Source: Capitulum mitella
Lineage: Eukaryota; Arthropoda; Thecostraca; Pollicipedomorpha; Pollicipedidae
Length of the DNA stretch: 64,000 nucleotides
NCBI GenBank assembly: GCA_030062745.1
Contig: CP099841.1
Span: 15,022,970-15,086,969 of the forward strand
Reading direction: 5' to 3'
Shown: piece after piece, positions 47,551 through 58,800 of the stretch
Layout: each line of letters opens with the position of its first letter
Numbering within the stretch: the stretch's first letter is position 1
The notes under the pieces: generated by a model
What the model was told of the DNA's origin: nothing
Database searches by the model: none
Seen by the model: only the letters and a program-made list of their open reading frames with translations
Program-made: the position numbers and the translations under genes

Positions 47551-48671
47551 TGGGCGGCGGCCGGCGGTTCGGCGGTTCGGCAGTCCGGTGGTCTGATGGT
47601 CCGGCAGTCTGGCGGTCCGGCGGTCCGGCGGCGAACGGCGGTCGGTGGACGGCTGGAGGCTGCAGGCTGCAGGCCACCAGCGAAGGGCGCTGCGTGGCCC
47701 AGTCCAGCCCATTCTAGCCCGACCCGGCCCGAGCGACCAAGCGGACCCAGCCGCCCCGCTCGACGTGTGCTGAACCCTCGTGTGCTCACAGATGTATTTC
47801 AGGTCGATGTTTTGCAACGTGCTATAATTTTGCTTTATCGTGTGGTGTAGTCACGTCGTTATTTAGAGGTCTCAGATTTGTGAAGATGAATTTTTATCGC
47901 CAGCCTCTTGCACCTGGCTGGTCTTAAGCTGCAGAGATGTGATGAAATTTGCCGGCCTCGACTAGTCTTTGAGGCGCATTCTGAACTAGATTTCACGCAG
48001 TAAAGACATGTTTGTTTAAAGAGCCCTGTTTTGCCACTTACATTGTTTTTGTATCACTTATACCTGTGCTTAGGTTGGCAAGCAACTATATGTGTTTAAC
48101 TTGTCAAAGACAGCCTCAAACCAAAGGAAAGAGGCTCCGTGCTAACTGGACGATGGATGTTTGAATCAGAGTAAAACAGGCCGTTTCTTTCCTCGAATGT
48201 TTTGCTTAGACCAGAAATCGAGTGGCGCGAAGTCATTGACCACTGCGTTCGCCATGGCCGCTTTTCCCCCGACACAGATTATGATGCGCATTGCCTCGAT
48301 GCTAGGCAGATGTCGCCCTTCCCGTGTTGTAACGCCTGACTACCAGTATCGTGACCGAAGGCTGCAAACTGAGGTTCGGTTACGGCCAGGACGTGGGAAT
48401 CCATGACGCTGCGGGCCGCGATTGTGACCGCTAATGGGGATCATCGGGGCCGTCATCGGAAGCACCCTGCAATTACTCCTCCGCTGGCGGCAATCGGAGT
48501 GGCCGCAGACATTGTCGTGGACTCATGGCAAGCGTGGGTGTGCCGTCGTAGAATCGTTTGGTCGAATGGCTGTAAATGCGGAATGCGACAGCAAATGTTT
48601 TCAGTTAGGTCGTTCGCATATTATTTGGCAGTAATAATGGCCAATGCAATGGTGCACGAGTGTGCGGTGTT
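47551..48671 (+). other. Putative 3'UTR of the SASH-like gene
   Basis: Sequence between the stop codon and the first canonical AATAAA. The first 220 bp are GC-rich with repeated GGCGGTCCGGCGG-type blocks. The rest is of average composition without a sustained open frame. I see no separate gene. Confidence 0.45.
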
Positions 48672-48677
48672 AATAAA
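48672..48677 (+). terminator. Candidate poly(A) signal AATAAA
   Basis: This is the first canonical hexamer on the plus strand downstream of the stop codon at 47550, about 1.1 kb away. Further AATAAA hexamers lie near 48790 and 48825. Which one is used cannot be decided from sequence. Confidence 0.45.
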
Positions 48678-48699
48678 ACAAGGTGTGATTCTCGGTCAT

Positions 48700-49807
48700 T
48701 TTTTACTGTTGCTTTTCGGACGCCCAGCGAATTAGGCGATGCTGATATGCTCTGATGACAGTCCCTATAAGACAAGGTGACAAGGCGGTAATAAATGGTA
48801 CCAAACCGGGCCGATTAAATAAATTTTGAGGACTGTGGTCTTCATTTAATTCGGATTGCTGATCTCGATTTCATTTGATTTTACTGTTCTCGATGTTGTC
48901 GTATGCTGGAAAGAAAAAAGGTCGGGCGATTCCAAATATCTGAAAATCCGCGGCCAGTACAGAGCTCACTGGTTAGGAACTTGTGGGATACAGTCATTAT
49001 GAAATGTTCTGTAACATCTGTAACATACTTGGACTCACTGAGAGGTTTAAATGTAAGAACTTGTTTACTTTTCTGAAGTAATAACCCTATATAAGGCCTT
49101 GCAATAAGCTATTTTTTTACCATTCCATCCAAAATACCCAGAATACTACTTGTTTATACTACGTACGAGACAGCACCTGTCTGGCAAAGGGCGTTTGCCA
49201 TGTAAATGACGCTAAGACAACAGTTTTGGCAAAATAAAAATGTCCGCGCTCCAGAACGTTGCTAGATTGATCTTGCGGCCCAAGGAGACTGTCCATAGCT
49301 CCAAATTGACCCAGGTATACGGTAAAGAGGATAAGAAGTGACGGCTGATGAGGAAACATTCCTGCAATCATAAAAACAAGTCAAAGGTTATTTTCCTGAA
49401 GCTGACGAAACTGTTCACCATTAAAGATGCATTAATATCATAACTATTATATACTGCAGAAAAAGAAGAGAATAGAAAGAGAATCAGAAACCGAGACACA
49501 TACTAAAATTTGGGACCTTCCAACACCACGCGGTGTGGCGTTGCCATGGTGACACTGTGTTGCCATGACGACACCAATAGCGTTGTTATGGCGGCGAGCC
49601 GAAATGCCGACAATAAGCGTTGGACGTTCTGTATGATTCTTCCCGGTTAACGCTTTCGGTGAACGCAAAGCTGTGTTCTTTGTCAGTGGCTAACACCAAG
49701 TTAATACTCGTCTTAGTTTAAACGCTCAAGCTGTGTTTGAGGGCTTCAAACACCGAACACACTGATGTCCCGTGCACCTATTTCTCGGTAAGTTTTACAG
49801 ATACAGG
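48700..49807. other. Intergenic DNA, no gene seen
   Basis: AT-rich sequence with short open frames only and no recognisable protein. The only motif noted is a pair of GTTGCCATG(G/A) repeats near 49540-49566. Confidence 0.5.
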
Positions 49808-49970
49808 GTGCGTTCGCTGTAGCCCGGACGACAAAGAATCTTCATAACGTCACGTCCAGTTGGACTCAATTGGTCATGGTGTGGTGGCCACAGAACTGTG
49901 ACCAATTGTGGGTCCGATTGGACGTGACGTCACGAGGATTCTTCGTCGTCCGGGCTTCAGCGAAAGTAAG
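49808..49970. mobile_element. MITE-like element, copy 1
   Basis: An inverted-repeat element of about 160 bp. The left end has CGTTCGCTGTAGCCCGGACG then ACAAAGAATCTTC and CGTCACGTCCA. The right end is its near-perfect reverse complement (TGGACGTGACGTCACG, GATTCTTCGTCGTCCGGGCT, TCAGCG). Terminal arms are at least 45 bp and the loop includes CAATTGGTCA/TGACCAATTG. No coding capacity. The superfamily cannot be named because no clear target-site duplication is visible. Confidence 0.8.
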
Positions 49971-50170
49971 GAGAGGCTGTCATCGCACGATACGGTACAT
50001 ACTCCAAATTGTGATGAAACGAGCTTGCATTTGTACCGACCACATCCGAAAACTATTGGATGCAAACCTTGGTCATGAATACTCATGAGAGGCCTGCTTA
50101 GACCCTGTTTTGGATGTCGATTATTTTACAAAATTCCGATTCCGCGGTTGGTTGCTCCAACAAGGCAAAG

Positions 50171-50335
50171 GGTGCGTTTACTGTAAAACCGAACAACAGA
50201 AAATCTGTGTGGCGTCACGTCCAATCGGATCCACGAGTGGTAATGGTTTGGTGGCCCTAGAATTGTGACCAGTTGTGGGTCCGAATGAACATGACGTCAC
50301 AAAGATTCTTTGTCCAGGCTGCAACGAACGTAAGC
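50171..50335. mobile_element. MITE-like element, copy 2
   Basis: A second diverged copy in the same orientation as 49808-49970, some 360 bp downstream. Shared segments include GGTGCGTT, CGTCACGTCCAATCGGA, GAATTGTGACCAGTTGTGGG and GACGTCACAAAGATTCTTTG. Its inverted arms are more decayed than those of copy 1. Confidence 0.75.
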
Positions 50336-50384
50336 GAAGACTCTTGAGGATGCCGGACTCCTATTTTAGGGCCTTGGCGGGACT

Positions 50385-50550
50385 ATTATTGGACGATTAT
50401 CTGTGACGTCAGTTGACGTTCATCAGCTAATCGGGGTTATTTTACATAACAGCACCGCTTTCGCGACAAATGTTGCTCCTATAAGACGAAGACTCTGCGT
50501 ACCGCCGATTATTATTGGACGATTGCCTGTGACGTCAGCAGGCATTAATC
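50385..50550. repeat. Direct duplication, about 120-bp spacing
   Basis: Two copies of ATTATTGGACGATT(A/G)(T/C)CTGTGA followed by CGTCAG and a CATCAGCT(A/G)AT block occur at about 50388 and 50508. This is a small local duplication adjacent to the larger tandem array that follows. Confidence 0.6.
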
Positions 50551-50639
50551 AGCTGATCTGTTTTGTCATTGTCGGTAATTAGATATAGAAGTGATGTATT
50601 ACAATCGGAAAGTGAATGTTGTTTGTTATGTGAATACTG

Positions 50640-51090
50640 TTTTCCGCGATAATGGTATGTCCAGTACGGGAAAACGTTGGGAACAGCGGGTTTTGGGTGG
50701 GGTTAATTTTCTATATCGCAACAGGTCGCTTTGGGGAGCTTTCTCGTATCGGACAAGTGACTGCTAACGGTGTTATCGGTGGCTAGGCGGTGGCCGTGCT
50801 ATGCGTGAATGCTTTGTTCGGCGATATTGGTACGTCCGATACGGGATAAACGCCGGGAATGGGGGGTTTGGGTGGGGTTAATTTCTATACCGGGACGGGC
50901 TCTTCCGGACCGGTGATTGTTACCGGTGTTATTAGTGGCCGGGCGGTGGCCGTGCTATTTGTGAATGCTGTGTTCGTCGATATTGGTGCGTCCAATACGG
51001 GATAAACGCTGAGAACGGGGGGTTTGGGTGGGGTGAACTTTCTGCATCGGAACAAGGGCTTTTCCGGACCGGTGATTGGTTCCGTTGTTT
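50640..51090. repeat. Tandem array, about 160-170-bp unit, 3 copies
   Basis: Three head-to-tail copies each contain GGTTTGGGTGGGGTTAATTT-like sequence, TCCGGACCGGTGATTG-like sequence, GGCGGTGGCCGTGCTAT and TTCG(G/T)CGATATTGGT(A/G)CGTCC. Unit boundaries fall near 50650, 50822 and 50979. The second and third copies are the closest pair. Confidence 0.85.
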
Positions 51091-52195
51091 GAGGAGATCC
51101 TGGCCAGCCAGAGGGGCCCTTGAACGGGGATTCGCCGGTGACCTTCTGAACCTCGAGAGGAACCACAAATGGGTTACACTGGCCTGTTTGAAACCTTGAG
51201 GGGTTCTTGATGCTGTCATGGGCCCCCGGGAATGTCAGGTGAGTTCTGAGACGGCAGTATGGGCCCGTACACCGCAGATGACCCCTGAGACCGCCAAAAA
51301 GGTCGCAGGGCCCCTGCGAGACAAAGCTGATAAGAACGTCTCTGAGACGTTATGTGGGTTTTATGGGGGCGTTTGACGGCCAGAGGGTCCCCGAGTGTAA
51401 TAAGCTGGCTCCTGGCACGGGCAAGGTCCCCCTTGAGGCTGCCAATGAGGCCCCTGAAGCGCCAACAAAAGCCCCTTCTTACGGCTAGAGGGGCCCTAAA
51501 AGACTGCCAGATATACCTCATGTAACAGAGAAAGACCCCTGATACAGCCATGGGGACGACCGGAGACGTTCAGATGGCCTATGACACTGCACAGAGGCCC
51601 TGAAATTACCAAAAGGTCTTTTTTAACTACCAGAGGGCCCTGAGATGGCAAAAATGTTTCCCAGAGATGACAAGAGGGGTACCCAGGACCACAGGGGGTC
51701 CACTGAGACTGCTAGAGAGGGACCTTTGAGACTGCTAACTAGAAGTCTCTAGTAATAGGGGCCCCTGAGACGACCAGAGGGGCTCCTGAAGCTACTAGAC
51801 CTTGACACGTCCAGACTGCTCCTGAAACGGCCAAAGGACCTAGAGGATTGCCAGAGGCGCCTCTGTCACGGCAGAGAGATTTATAGAGGGCCCTTGTTAC
51901 AGCCTGAGGGACTCCTTAGACGGCAAAAATTCCACAGGGACAACAGGAGGGAACCCGAAATGGCTTAAGCATCCTCTGAAACTGCCAGATGGGTCCCTGA
52001 GATTGTTCGAGGTGCCCTTGAAACTGCCAAAGGAGCGCCTGAGACGTCCCGCGGGACATGCGAAACTGTAAAAGGAACCTCAGACCACTAGAGGGTCTTG
52101 GCTCGGCAGACGGCCCGAGACCACCAAAAGTTCCCCTGTAACTGCAAGAGGGAACCTAAACTAAAGTGACGAAGAAAAATCCTCAGAAGCTACGG
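51091..52195. repeat. Very degenerate short-period repeat region
   Basis: About 1.1 kb in which motifs such as CCAGAGGGGCCC, CCTGAGAC and ACTGCCA(G/A)A recur every 25-35 bp with heavy divergence (for example CCCCTGAGACGACCAGAGGG and GCTCCTGAAGCTACTAGACC). No gene is evident. The reverse complement resembles 62.58-63.25 kb (CCCCTCTGG(C/T)G-type blocks), so the two regions may be oppositely oriented relics of the same array type. Confidence 0.55.
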
Positions 52196-52224
52196 GATGG
52201 AGGGACAGACGGGCTCCCGGACAA

Positions 52225-52545
52225 GGTACAGATACATTTCAAATGGAGGGATGGGCGGAACCGCCCAAAATCTCACCTTTTTGTGAAATTTCGGTCATTT
52301 TGTTCCTGGTAAAACGCAGAACTTTCTCCAGTTATGGTAAAAACCAAATTACATCACTTCTATTTGAAGGCCAAAAAATGGGGGCCCGCGCTGACCATTC
52401 GCCTCCGCCTCCCCCCCCCCCCCACCCCGCCTTGGCGAAATTCTGGATCCGCCCTTGGTGAGAGCCCCCTTGATCCAATTTTGCCGGAATCCGATTCCGA
52501 TTGGGCGGAATCCTGGCTACGCCCCTGGATATCTATCCCATTGCC
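52225..52545. repeat. Dispersed repeat fragment with C-run and GGATCCGCCC motif
   Basis: Non-coding block with GGGCGGAACCGCCC at its left side, a run of 13 C near 52410, then TTCTGGATCCGCCCTTGG and TCCTGGCTACGCCCCTGG. Related TGGCTCCGCCC(C/T) motifs occur at 15890, 17381 and 28035. This recurrent tail motif suggests a family of non-autonomous elements or retrotransposon flanks. Confidence 0.4.
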
Positions 52546-52559
52546 TCTCGCGTCGTCAT

Positions 52560-53275
52560 TACAAAAAGCACTCTTCCTATGCCTCGTCTTGCTTACCCCC
52601 TCTATATCAACGGCAAGGCCATCCCAGAACAGTCTTCACTCCTTCTTTGGCATCACCCTTGACTCTCACCTTTGGCATTGTGTCCATTCCGCACAGAGAT
52701 GGTTCCCGGGCAACGACGTTTGAACGTTTTTTTGTGCATTATCAGCACAAGTGAGAGGTGATCGAAAAACTCTCCTTCAACTTTGTATCAGTCTCCTGTG
52801 CTCAGTGATCGACAACGTTGCGTTCATTTTCGCCCACTTTGCTCAACCGCGTGAAAAAAAAACAAAACGCCGCCCTACGCACCGTTACAGGTGCGTCTCG
52901 CACATCCCCCATGATTTGGTTCTTACCGATATTAATGTGCTCATTCTTTCCGTGTCATTTCATGCGTTTCCATCTCGCGCTTTTCAGATACTTTTTCAAA
53001 AGCCAAGCCGAAGCCAAACACCCAGCCAGCGCGTGTTTCAGCGTCAGCCCCAGTGATCTTCGGCCGAGAGCGCGCCGACGTGCTTCTCCGGCCGTTATCC
53101 AGATATCGCGGCTCTGAAAGAGATATCACTTAATTTTTCTTACCTTCGCGGCCAAACATTCTTTGTTCTTCAGAGATCATTCTCCTCCCCCGGTGGACTT
53201 CCTCTTCGTCGATTCCAAAGCAGAAGTTCTTCCTGCAGAAATCCTTGCCCGCTTCTACGCCTATTCGTGATTCAA
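52560..53275 (+). pseudogene. Non-LTR retrotransposon, reverse transcriptase C-terminal part (broken)
   Basis: Pieces of a Jockey/I-type non-LTR reverse transcriptase ORF lie in order but in changing frames: YPLYINGKAIPEQ, then FGITLDSHL, then LLQLCISLLCSVID, then the hallmark QNAALRTVTGASRTSP, then VDFLFVDSKAEVLP. In intact relatives these are the end of the RT domain, the thumb region and the connection to RNase H. At least four frame changes show that the copy is dead. The 5' part (endonuclease and RT palm) is absent from this window, consistent with 5' truncation typical of these elements. The element continues, after an interruption, at 55190. Confidence 0.75.
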
Positions 53276-54391
53276 GTCGACAGTGGCGCCTGTAGCGGTC
53301 TTCCGCGTAAACTATTGATGTAGGATGACCGGCGCCTGGATCAGCGCCATATACTTCCATGCGGCGGGTTGGAGCGGAGAGCATCGGTATTTGATTTGAA
53401 TTCTTCCCGTTTGAAAGCAAGGCATTGCCGATGGACGGCGAGGACGAAAACAAGAAGGTTCCTTGGTGCAAAGAATCCCACATAAATTGCTATGTTCCAT
53501 AGTGTTATCAGCAGGGATCCGGGATTTCCTCCGCAGTTGGGTGTGTGGGGGGAGGGTAAAGAAGCATTTTGGGTCAATTCCCTCCAGTCAGCTCCCATAG
53601 GGTCAATGCTAAATTTAAAAAAAATCCATCCCTGCCCCCTTTGCGCGACCTTGGACTAACTGAAAGGGACAGGGCGCTGCGTTTCCATTTGTTCCCGACG
53701 CGCAAACCTCTGCGGAATGAAAAGTAGTGTCGGGCAGTGGATGTAGGTTACAAAAATGTTTGCGGACAAGATTAAGTTTTAGGCCATTACTTCCGTGCAG
53801 TCCCCATTTGTCTTATGTTAAATGACGTTTTGCATAAGGGTGCCCTGTGGCAATGACCCGTAATCGTCTGCCAATGGCCATAGGGACTATATTTTAACCA
53901 TTACCTGCTCGTCTTACTAAAACGCATCATTAAGTACTCCTGCACCAGTCTGACATTGCATTGGGATGCCCCATGATGCAGCAAAAGCTGCAAAACCTGA
54001 AGATAATGTTGACTGCTGGATATTTTTTTTGTGCGTGTGAAATGGATCATTGACATTATATGTGATGTTGAGGGAGAGGGTACATCAACTGAACCTGTAC
54101 CAGTGCCATTTTTTGCAAACATTGAAATTGTAATGGAAAGTGAAATAAAATGTGTTGTGGCCTATGTGTCTCGTTTTTTCTACCTTCGGAGGGGCGTTAG
54201 CCATTCCATGTCCCATTTGAACTCCTCCAATAATCATCCGAATGCTCGGATGATTATTGGATTATTGGATCTCAATATTTTCTCGCACCTCAGAAATGAA
54301 ATATGGATAGGTACCACATAAGTATGTTTATACTAACATGCAATATTTAATGATCAGTTTGCCATATTAATGCAATGATTACGCGCTCATC

Positions 54392-54435
<44 letters not shown>

Positions 54436-55185
54436 GTATATATGTATATACATATATCGTGGAGACTTCCAAAAATTATTGGGAAAGGGGCTGATAGAAT
54501 TTCAGACTGCTTCTTTACAGTCATTGTCATAGCCCAAATGTCAGAATCCTTGAATCCTGGGGGTTCGGGCCCCACCCCCCCCCGGGATTGCTAGGCACGA
54601 TATACATATATAAACATGTATGTATATATGTAAATATATATAGCATGCTCAGCTTTAAAAGTGTGCATAAGTGCAAAAAGGAAATTAAAAATAACCATCG
54701 GCCAAAATAATGACCTAAATCCAACGACAAATTTACCCGGGGGGGGAGAGGAATGAAGTTTGGTTGTTGGACACCAAATATGGGCCCTCCCAGTCATTCA
54801 CACAAAATGACACCCCTGTTGTGACTAGTGCGTTTGGATAACCACTGACGGGCTGTTCACTAGTAACGCTGGGATTTTGTGGACGATGCAACGTCTCAGC
54901 GCTTAAGGCAGTGATCTCCATTTCTTCCTCTTTTCTCTCAAAAACACTGCATTTTATGACAGGCTCATTATCTGCCTTGAGCACTGCTTCCTCTTCTTGC
55001 CAGCAACGTTGTGGACCGCCAACATACTTCACAATGTCCCAGACGTCCACAGAAAAGTCGCCACCACACGCCACCCTATCGTTCGCCGTTACTCCTCACC
55101 AAAATCATGCTACATAACGGTCGGCAACCGCACGGAAATCCCGCTACTGGCGCGCCATCTATTGGACACTTAAAACGCGATTAAA
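53276..55185. other. Sequence interrupting the retrotransposon
   Basis: About 1.9 kb lies between the RT-side and RNase H-side pieces of one element. It shows no retrotransposon protein. It includes an inverted pair TAATCATCCGAATG/CTCGGATGATTA near 54230-54257, a TA microsatellite, a C-run near 54577 and a G-run near 54741. It is probably one or more later insertions, but I could not identify termini or a target-site duplication. Confidence 0.45.
54391..54465. repeat. TA/TATG microsatellite
   Basis: An uninterrupted TA tract of about 42 bp (54391-54432) is followed by ATGTATATATGTATATACAT-type sequence. A second AT/ACAT-rich stretch lies at 54600-54645. It lies within the sequence interrupting the retrotransposon. 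Confidence 0.9.
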
Positions 55186-55189
55186 TCAG

Positions 55190-55812
55190 CTTGCTCGTCT
55201 TCCACTTTCTTCTGTACGGATGGCTCCAGGTCGGAGGATGGACTCGGTGCCGCGTTCTGGGAACCAACCTAGAAGGCTTTTCGTTTTCCTGCTTTTTCTT
55301 CAGTTTTTTTTTTAGCAGAACTTTACGCTTTTCAGTAGAACTTCTACAGGCCCCCCGGCATATGAAATCAAGACGCATTCCTCTCGGCAGTAGTTTTTTC
55401 CGACTCAAAATCTTCACTCCTGACGATTAAAAACACGGCGTTAACTTCAAACAGCCTCGTCCTTTGTATTCAGCATCTTATCCGTTCAACCTCTACACTC
55501 AGACTTGCACTCCGACTCCTGCGGGTGCCCGGTCACGTCAACATCCACAGAGCAATGGAAAGGCGGACGAGTTGGCGAAGGCCGGCTCGACCCTCACAGC
55601 GGTCACCCTTCTGGCCGCCTCCCCTGAGGAGGCGACCCGACTAGTGTCCGAGGCCCTCGCCGCTCACGCCCAATGGATGTGGGACCTTAATCTGAAGGAC
55701 CTTCACACCCACACAGTGAAACAGCTTCTCTGTTTCTGGCCCAGCAGCCACCAGCCCTCGCGCCAGAAGGAAGTGGTGCTGGCTCGCCTGTGGCTGGGGC
55801 CAGGCACGTAGC
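55190..55812 (+). pseudogene. Non-LTR retrotransposon, RNase H domain (broken)
   Basis: RNase H landmarks occur in order across shifting frames. FFCTDGSRSEDGLGAAFW holds the first catalytic Asp. Next come AELYAF (catalytic Glu), FSDSKSSLLTIKN (second Asp), RLLRVPGHVNIHR (the (V/W)PGHVxIxxN motif) and NGKADELAKAGSTL (final Asp region). The frame from about 55550 continues to a stop near 55809 through SPEEATRLVSEALAAHAQ. Stops and a frameshift between IHR and NGKAD make it non-functional. It is the 3' part of the element whose RT end lies at 52560-53275. Confidence 0.8.
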
Positions 55813-55819
55813 CAGGGGG

Positions 55820-58800
55820 CATGGAGGCCATGGCCTTCCTTGGCCAAGCGGTCTACATTAGATATTTAGCGATTTTGCAGGAACACGGAATAGTGGTCGT
55901 GGATATAATGTAAAAGCAAACATTTTTCCCGTGCGTTAAATATGAGGTCGTTTACGTAAAATTGCTGCTTTTTCTTATCACTTTTCTTATATGCCAGTGG
56001 CGTATGACAAAATTTGACGTTCGCGTCCCTCCCTGAGGAAAATCCTGGCTAGGTGCCTGGATGAGGCACACCTATTTAACCTACAAGCACCTCTTATCAC
56101 CTGGCCTCCCTCAGTCGGAGTACGACCACTGCGGAGTCTCATTATAGTGCGTCACGTTCTTCTTGATTGCCCCAAGCTCATTCTCCACCGCGTCCCTTTC
56201 CACCGCCGCCCTGCCTCCGATCAATCCCCCTTTCCCTTCCCCAGCTGCTAGATGACGATCATTTCCTTCCTTCTTCAATGCCTCTTCAATTTTCTTGACA
56301 GTCCTCAACTTACATCACTCTATAAGCATGTTCCCCTCTCTCAAGTGGCAACACTGATGTGTTGTGTGGTGGTATGTGTGTGGTGAGCGGCAGGCCGTTT
56401 AATAAAACATATTGTTCCAAATCCATTTTCAACTCCTTGACCAGTGTAAGATGCGACTTTATGTTAACAACCAACCAACCTTCGCATGTGTCTAGTCATG
56501 TCAGCATCGGTTGACATGAAAGTCGGTAATCGGTAAACGGCAGTGAGCAAGGGCTGTAAAAAGGGTTGTAGAAAAAAGCGCATTCCAATCCACGATCCAA
56601 TCTTTTGGCATGCACACCACCTGCAGTCCTTAAAAAATGCAGTCCAGGTTACAAATGCTGCAGTCGAAATCCTGATGATCCCTATCCCTTGTGTCGATGT
56701 GATGTTCCTATTTTGTTAGAAACCGTTACAAAAGAATTGGTGAAGAAAGCAGAAAATGTTTGTACGTCATTGTCCTCCTACGATTTAATGTCAGCAGAGA
56801 AAGTTATTGGGACTACAAGAGGTGTGGGAGGTGCTCATCTTTCACAGGGGTCACCCATGAGCTATGTAACGTTTGTGGAGGGTTTGGCCAGTGCGTGACA
56901 AAGCGTTACAATGGGAAGGGCCGGAGTTTGGCAGAGCGTTACGTGGTCCTGCCACATCAGAGAAGGGAAGAAGCCTGCAACTTAAAAAAAGTGACGTAAG
57001 AAGCATGTAACTTAAGAAGAGTCATCTCTAGCAAATTCTATAATTTTAGCTTCTGTTTGCGGACGTTGGTAAACAAATGATGCGCTATTCACACTCTAAG
57101 GACAAACAAATAGTAGGGAAATGTTGATGGGGCGCCACGCAATTTTGGGATGAGGTTTTAACTTCACATGACGAAAGCATTGCACTGGGGAGGGGGAAAA
57201 CATCGAGAAATCCGCTACGCAGGTTATGGACGGCCCCCTAGCAATAGCACGCCGTCATTGCACCTGCTGCGCCAGTGTGACCCCTAACGGAGAACTGGGA
57301 AACTAAAGCGTTGCCATGCGTGCATGACTTTGTTTCCGCATCCAACGAAACATGCAAAAGACTCAGATTAAGATTGGATGAAGAATGTCTGGTGAATTGA
57401 CTTGTAGTCGAGTCTGGACTCACCAACTTTTTGGACTCAGTCTCATGGGAATCGATTCATCGTGTGCTGTACTCGGACTGAGACTCAGACTCACAAAATG
57501 GAAAATGCTGGTTTTGGACTGAGACCAGGCGCCAGGCAAGGCGGCATCGGACTCTTACTTAGACATGCAATCCCACACTATCCATGTCAGAACCAGGGAT
57601 GGCTTAAGAATCACTGCAGCCTGAAAGCAGTTTTCAAATACAAAGCTTGACCAGCCAGCCATTCATTGGCACCTGCTAATTAAAGCCGGAGAGGCCCGTG
57701 TTAGGGCTCTGCCCAAGTCCATCTCATGGACTAACCATAGGAGTTACTAGAGTTCTGTGTGGCACATGACAGGAGAACGCCAAGCAAAAAATACATCGCT
57801 GCATGATCGTGCCTTGTTAGGGTAAATGCCACTTCACGGTAAAAAATGTCCACATGGCGCCAGCTTGTTAACGAGGGGGATAGGGCTCACTGTAAAAAAG
57901 CCCATTCAGCGTGTCAGTTTGAATCATAGCGCAAATCAATCAATCAAGGGAAGTAATTTTCCAAATCATTTGTGGATGCATTCGGATGACAGGATCCTTG
58001 CATGGGATGGGCCGTTAGCAGCCCTAATCCCCCCCCCAAACCAAAAGCTCCTCGGATTTGGTGACTTTGTTTTCAAAAACGGAAGAAGTGGAACTTTTAC
58101 TTTATTTCCTTTTTGGGAGGGGAAGGGGTAAAAAAGTGCAAAATTTGAAAAGAAAAAGGCGGTTGGTGCTGCTTGGGTGCGTCTATTGGTGCATTTATGT
58201 GCTGCGTTTTTTTATTAAGAATATTAGATACCAACATATATCTGCCTGCCTGTTTTCCCTGTATGTACACAGTGGTGGTTCTTCCATTGAGGAACATAAG
58301 GCACTGCCTCGCATGTAGTGCTGGGTTTTACCAGTACTTGTTTGCGTTTGATTCTCCTGATGAAAGTTTCTTATCAGAATGATAGGTCGCAATGCTAAAG
58401 AACGCACAACACCGATGCCAGCTCAGATTGTTCATCATATTGGTGATATTAAGGTATTCCTTGGTGATATTAAGATATACTCCTTTTGGCAAACAGCACT
58501 AGTTATCATTCAAAGTCCATTTGGGGAAAACTCCCAATGAGGCACACCTCACATGGCTACCATATCAAATTCGCAGCGCACAATTAAATACTGAGTTTAG
58601 TGCGTCAGACAAATTGGTCACTGAGAGCCATTTCAACACTATAATTACAACACCATTCAATTATATTAAATTAAAATTATAAATTAAATAATAAAATTAA
58701 AATTATTAAATTAAAATTATAATTCAACACCATTACAACACAACACAACATAAACTGCGCATGCCTGCAAGTGTGTTCGTGCGGTGTCAACTCGCCTGTG

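Noticed and set aside
56605..56898. Cys-rich open frame that could be a small secreted peptide or toxin-like protein
   Set aside because: No signal peptide, only a few Cys at the start followed by ordinary sequence, and no promoter or splice support.
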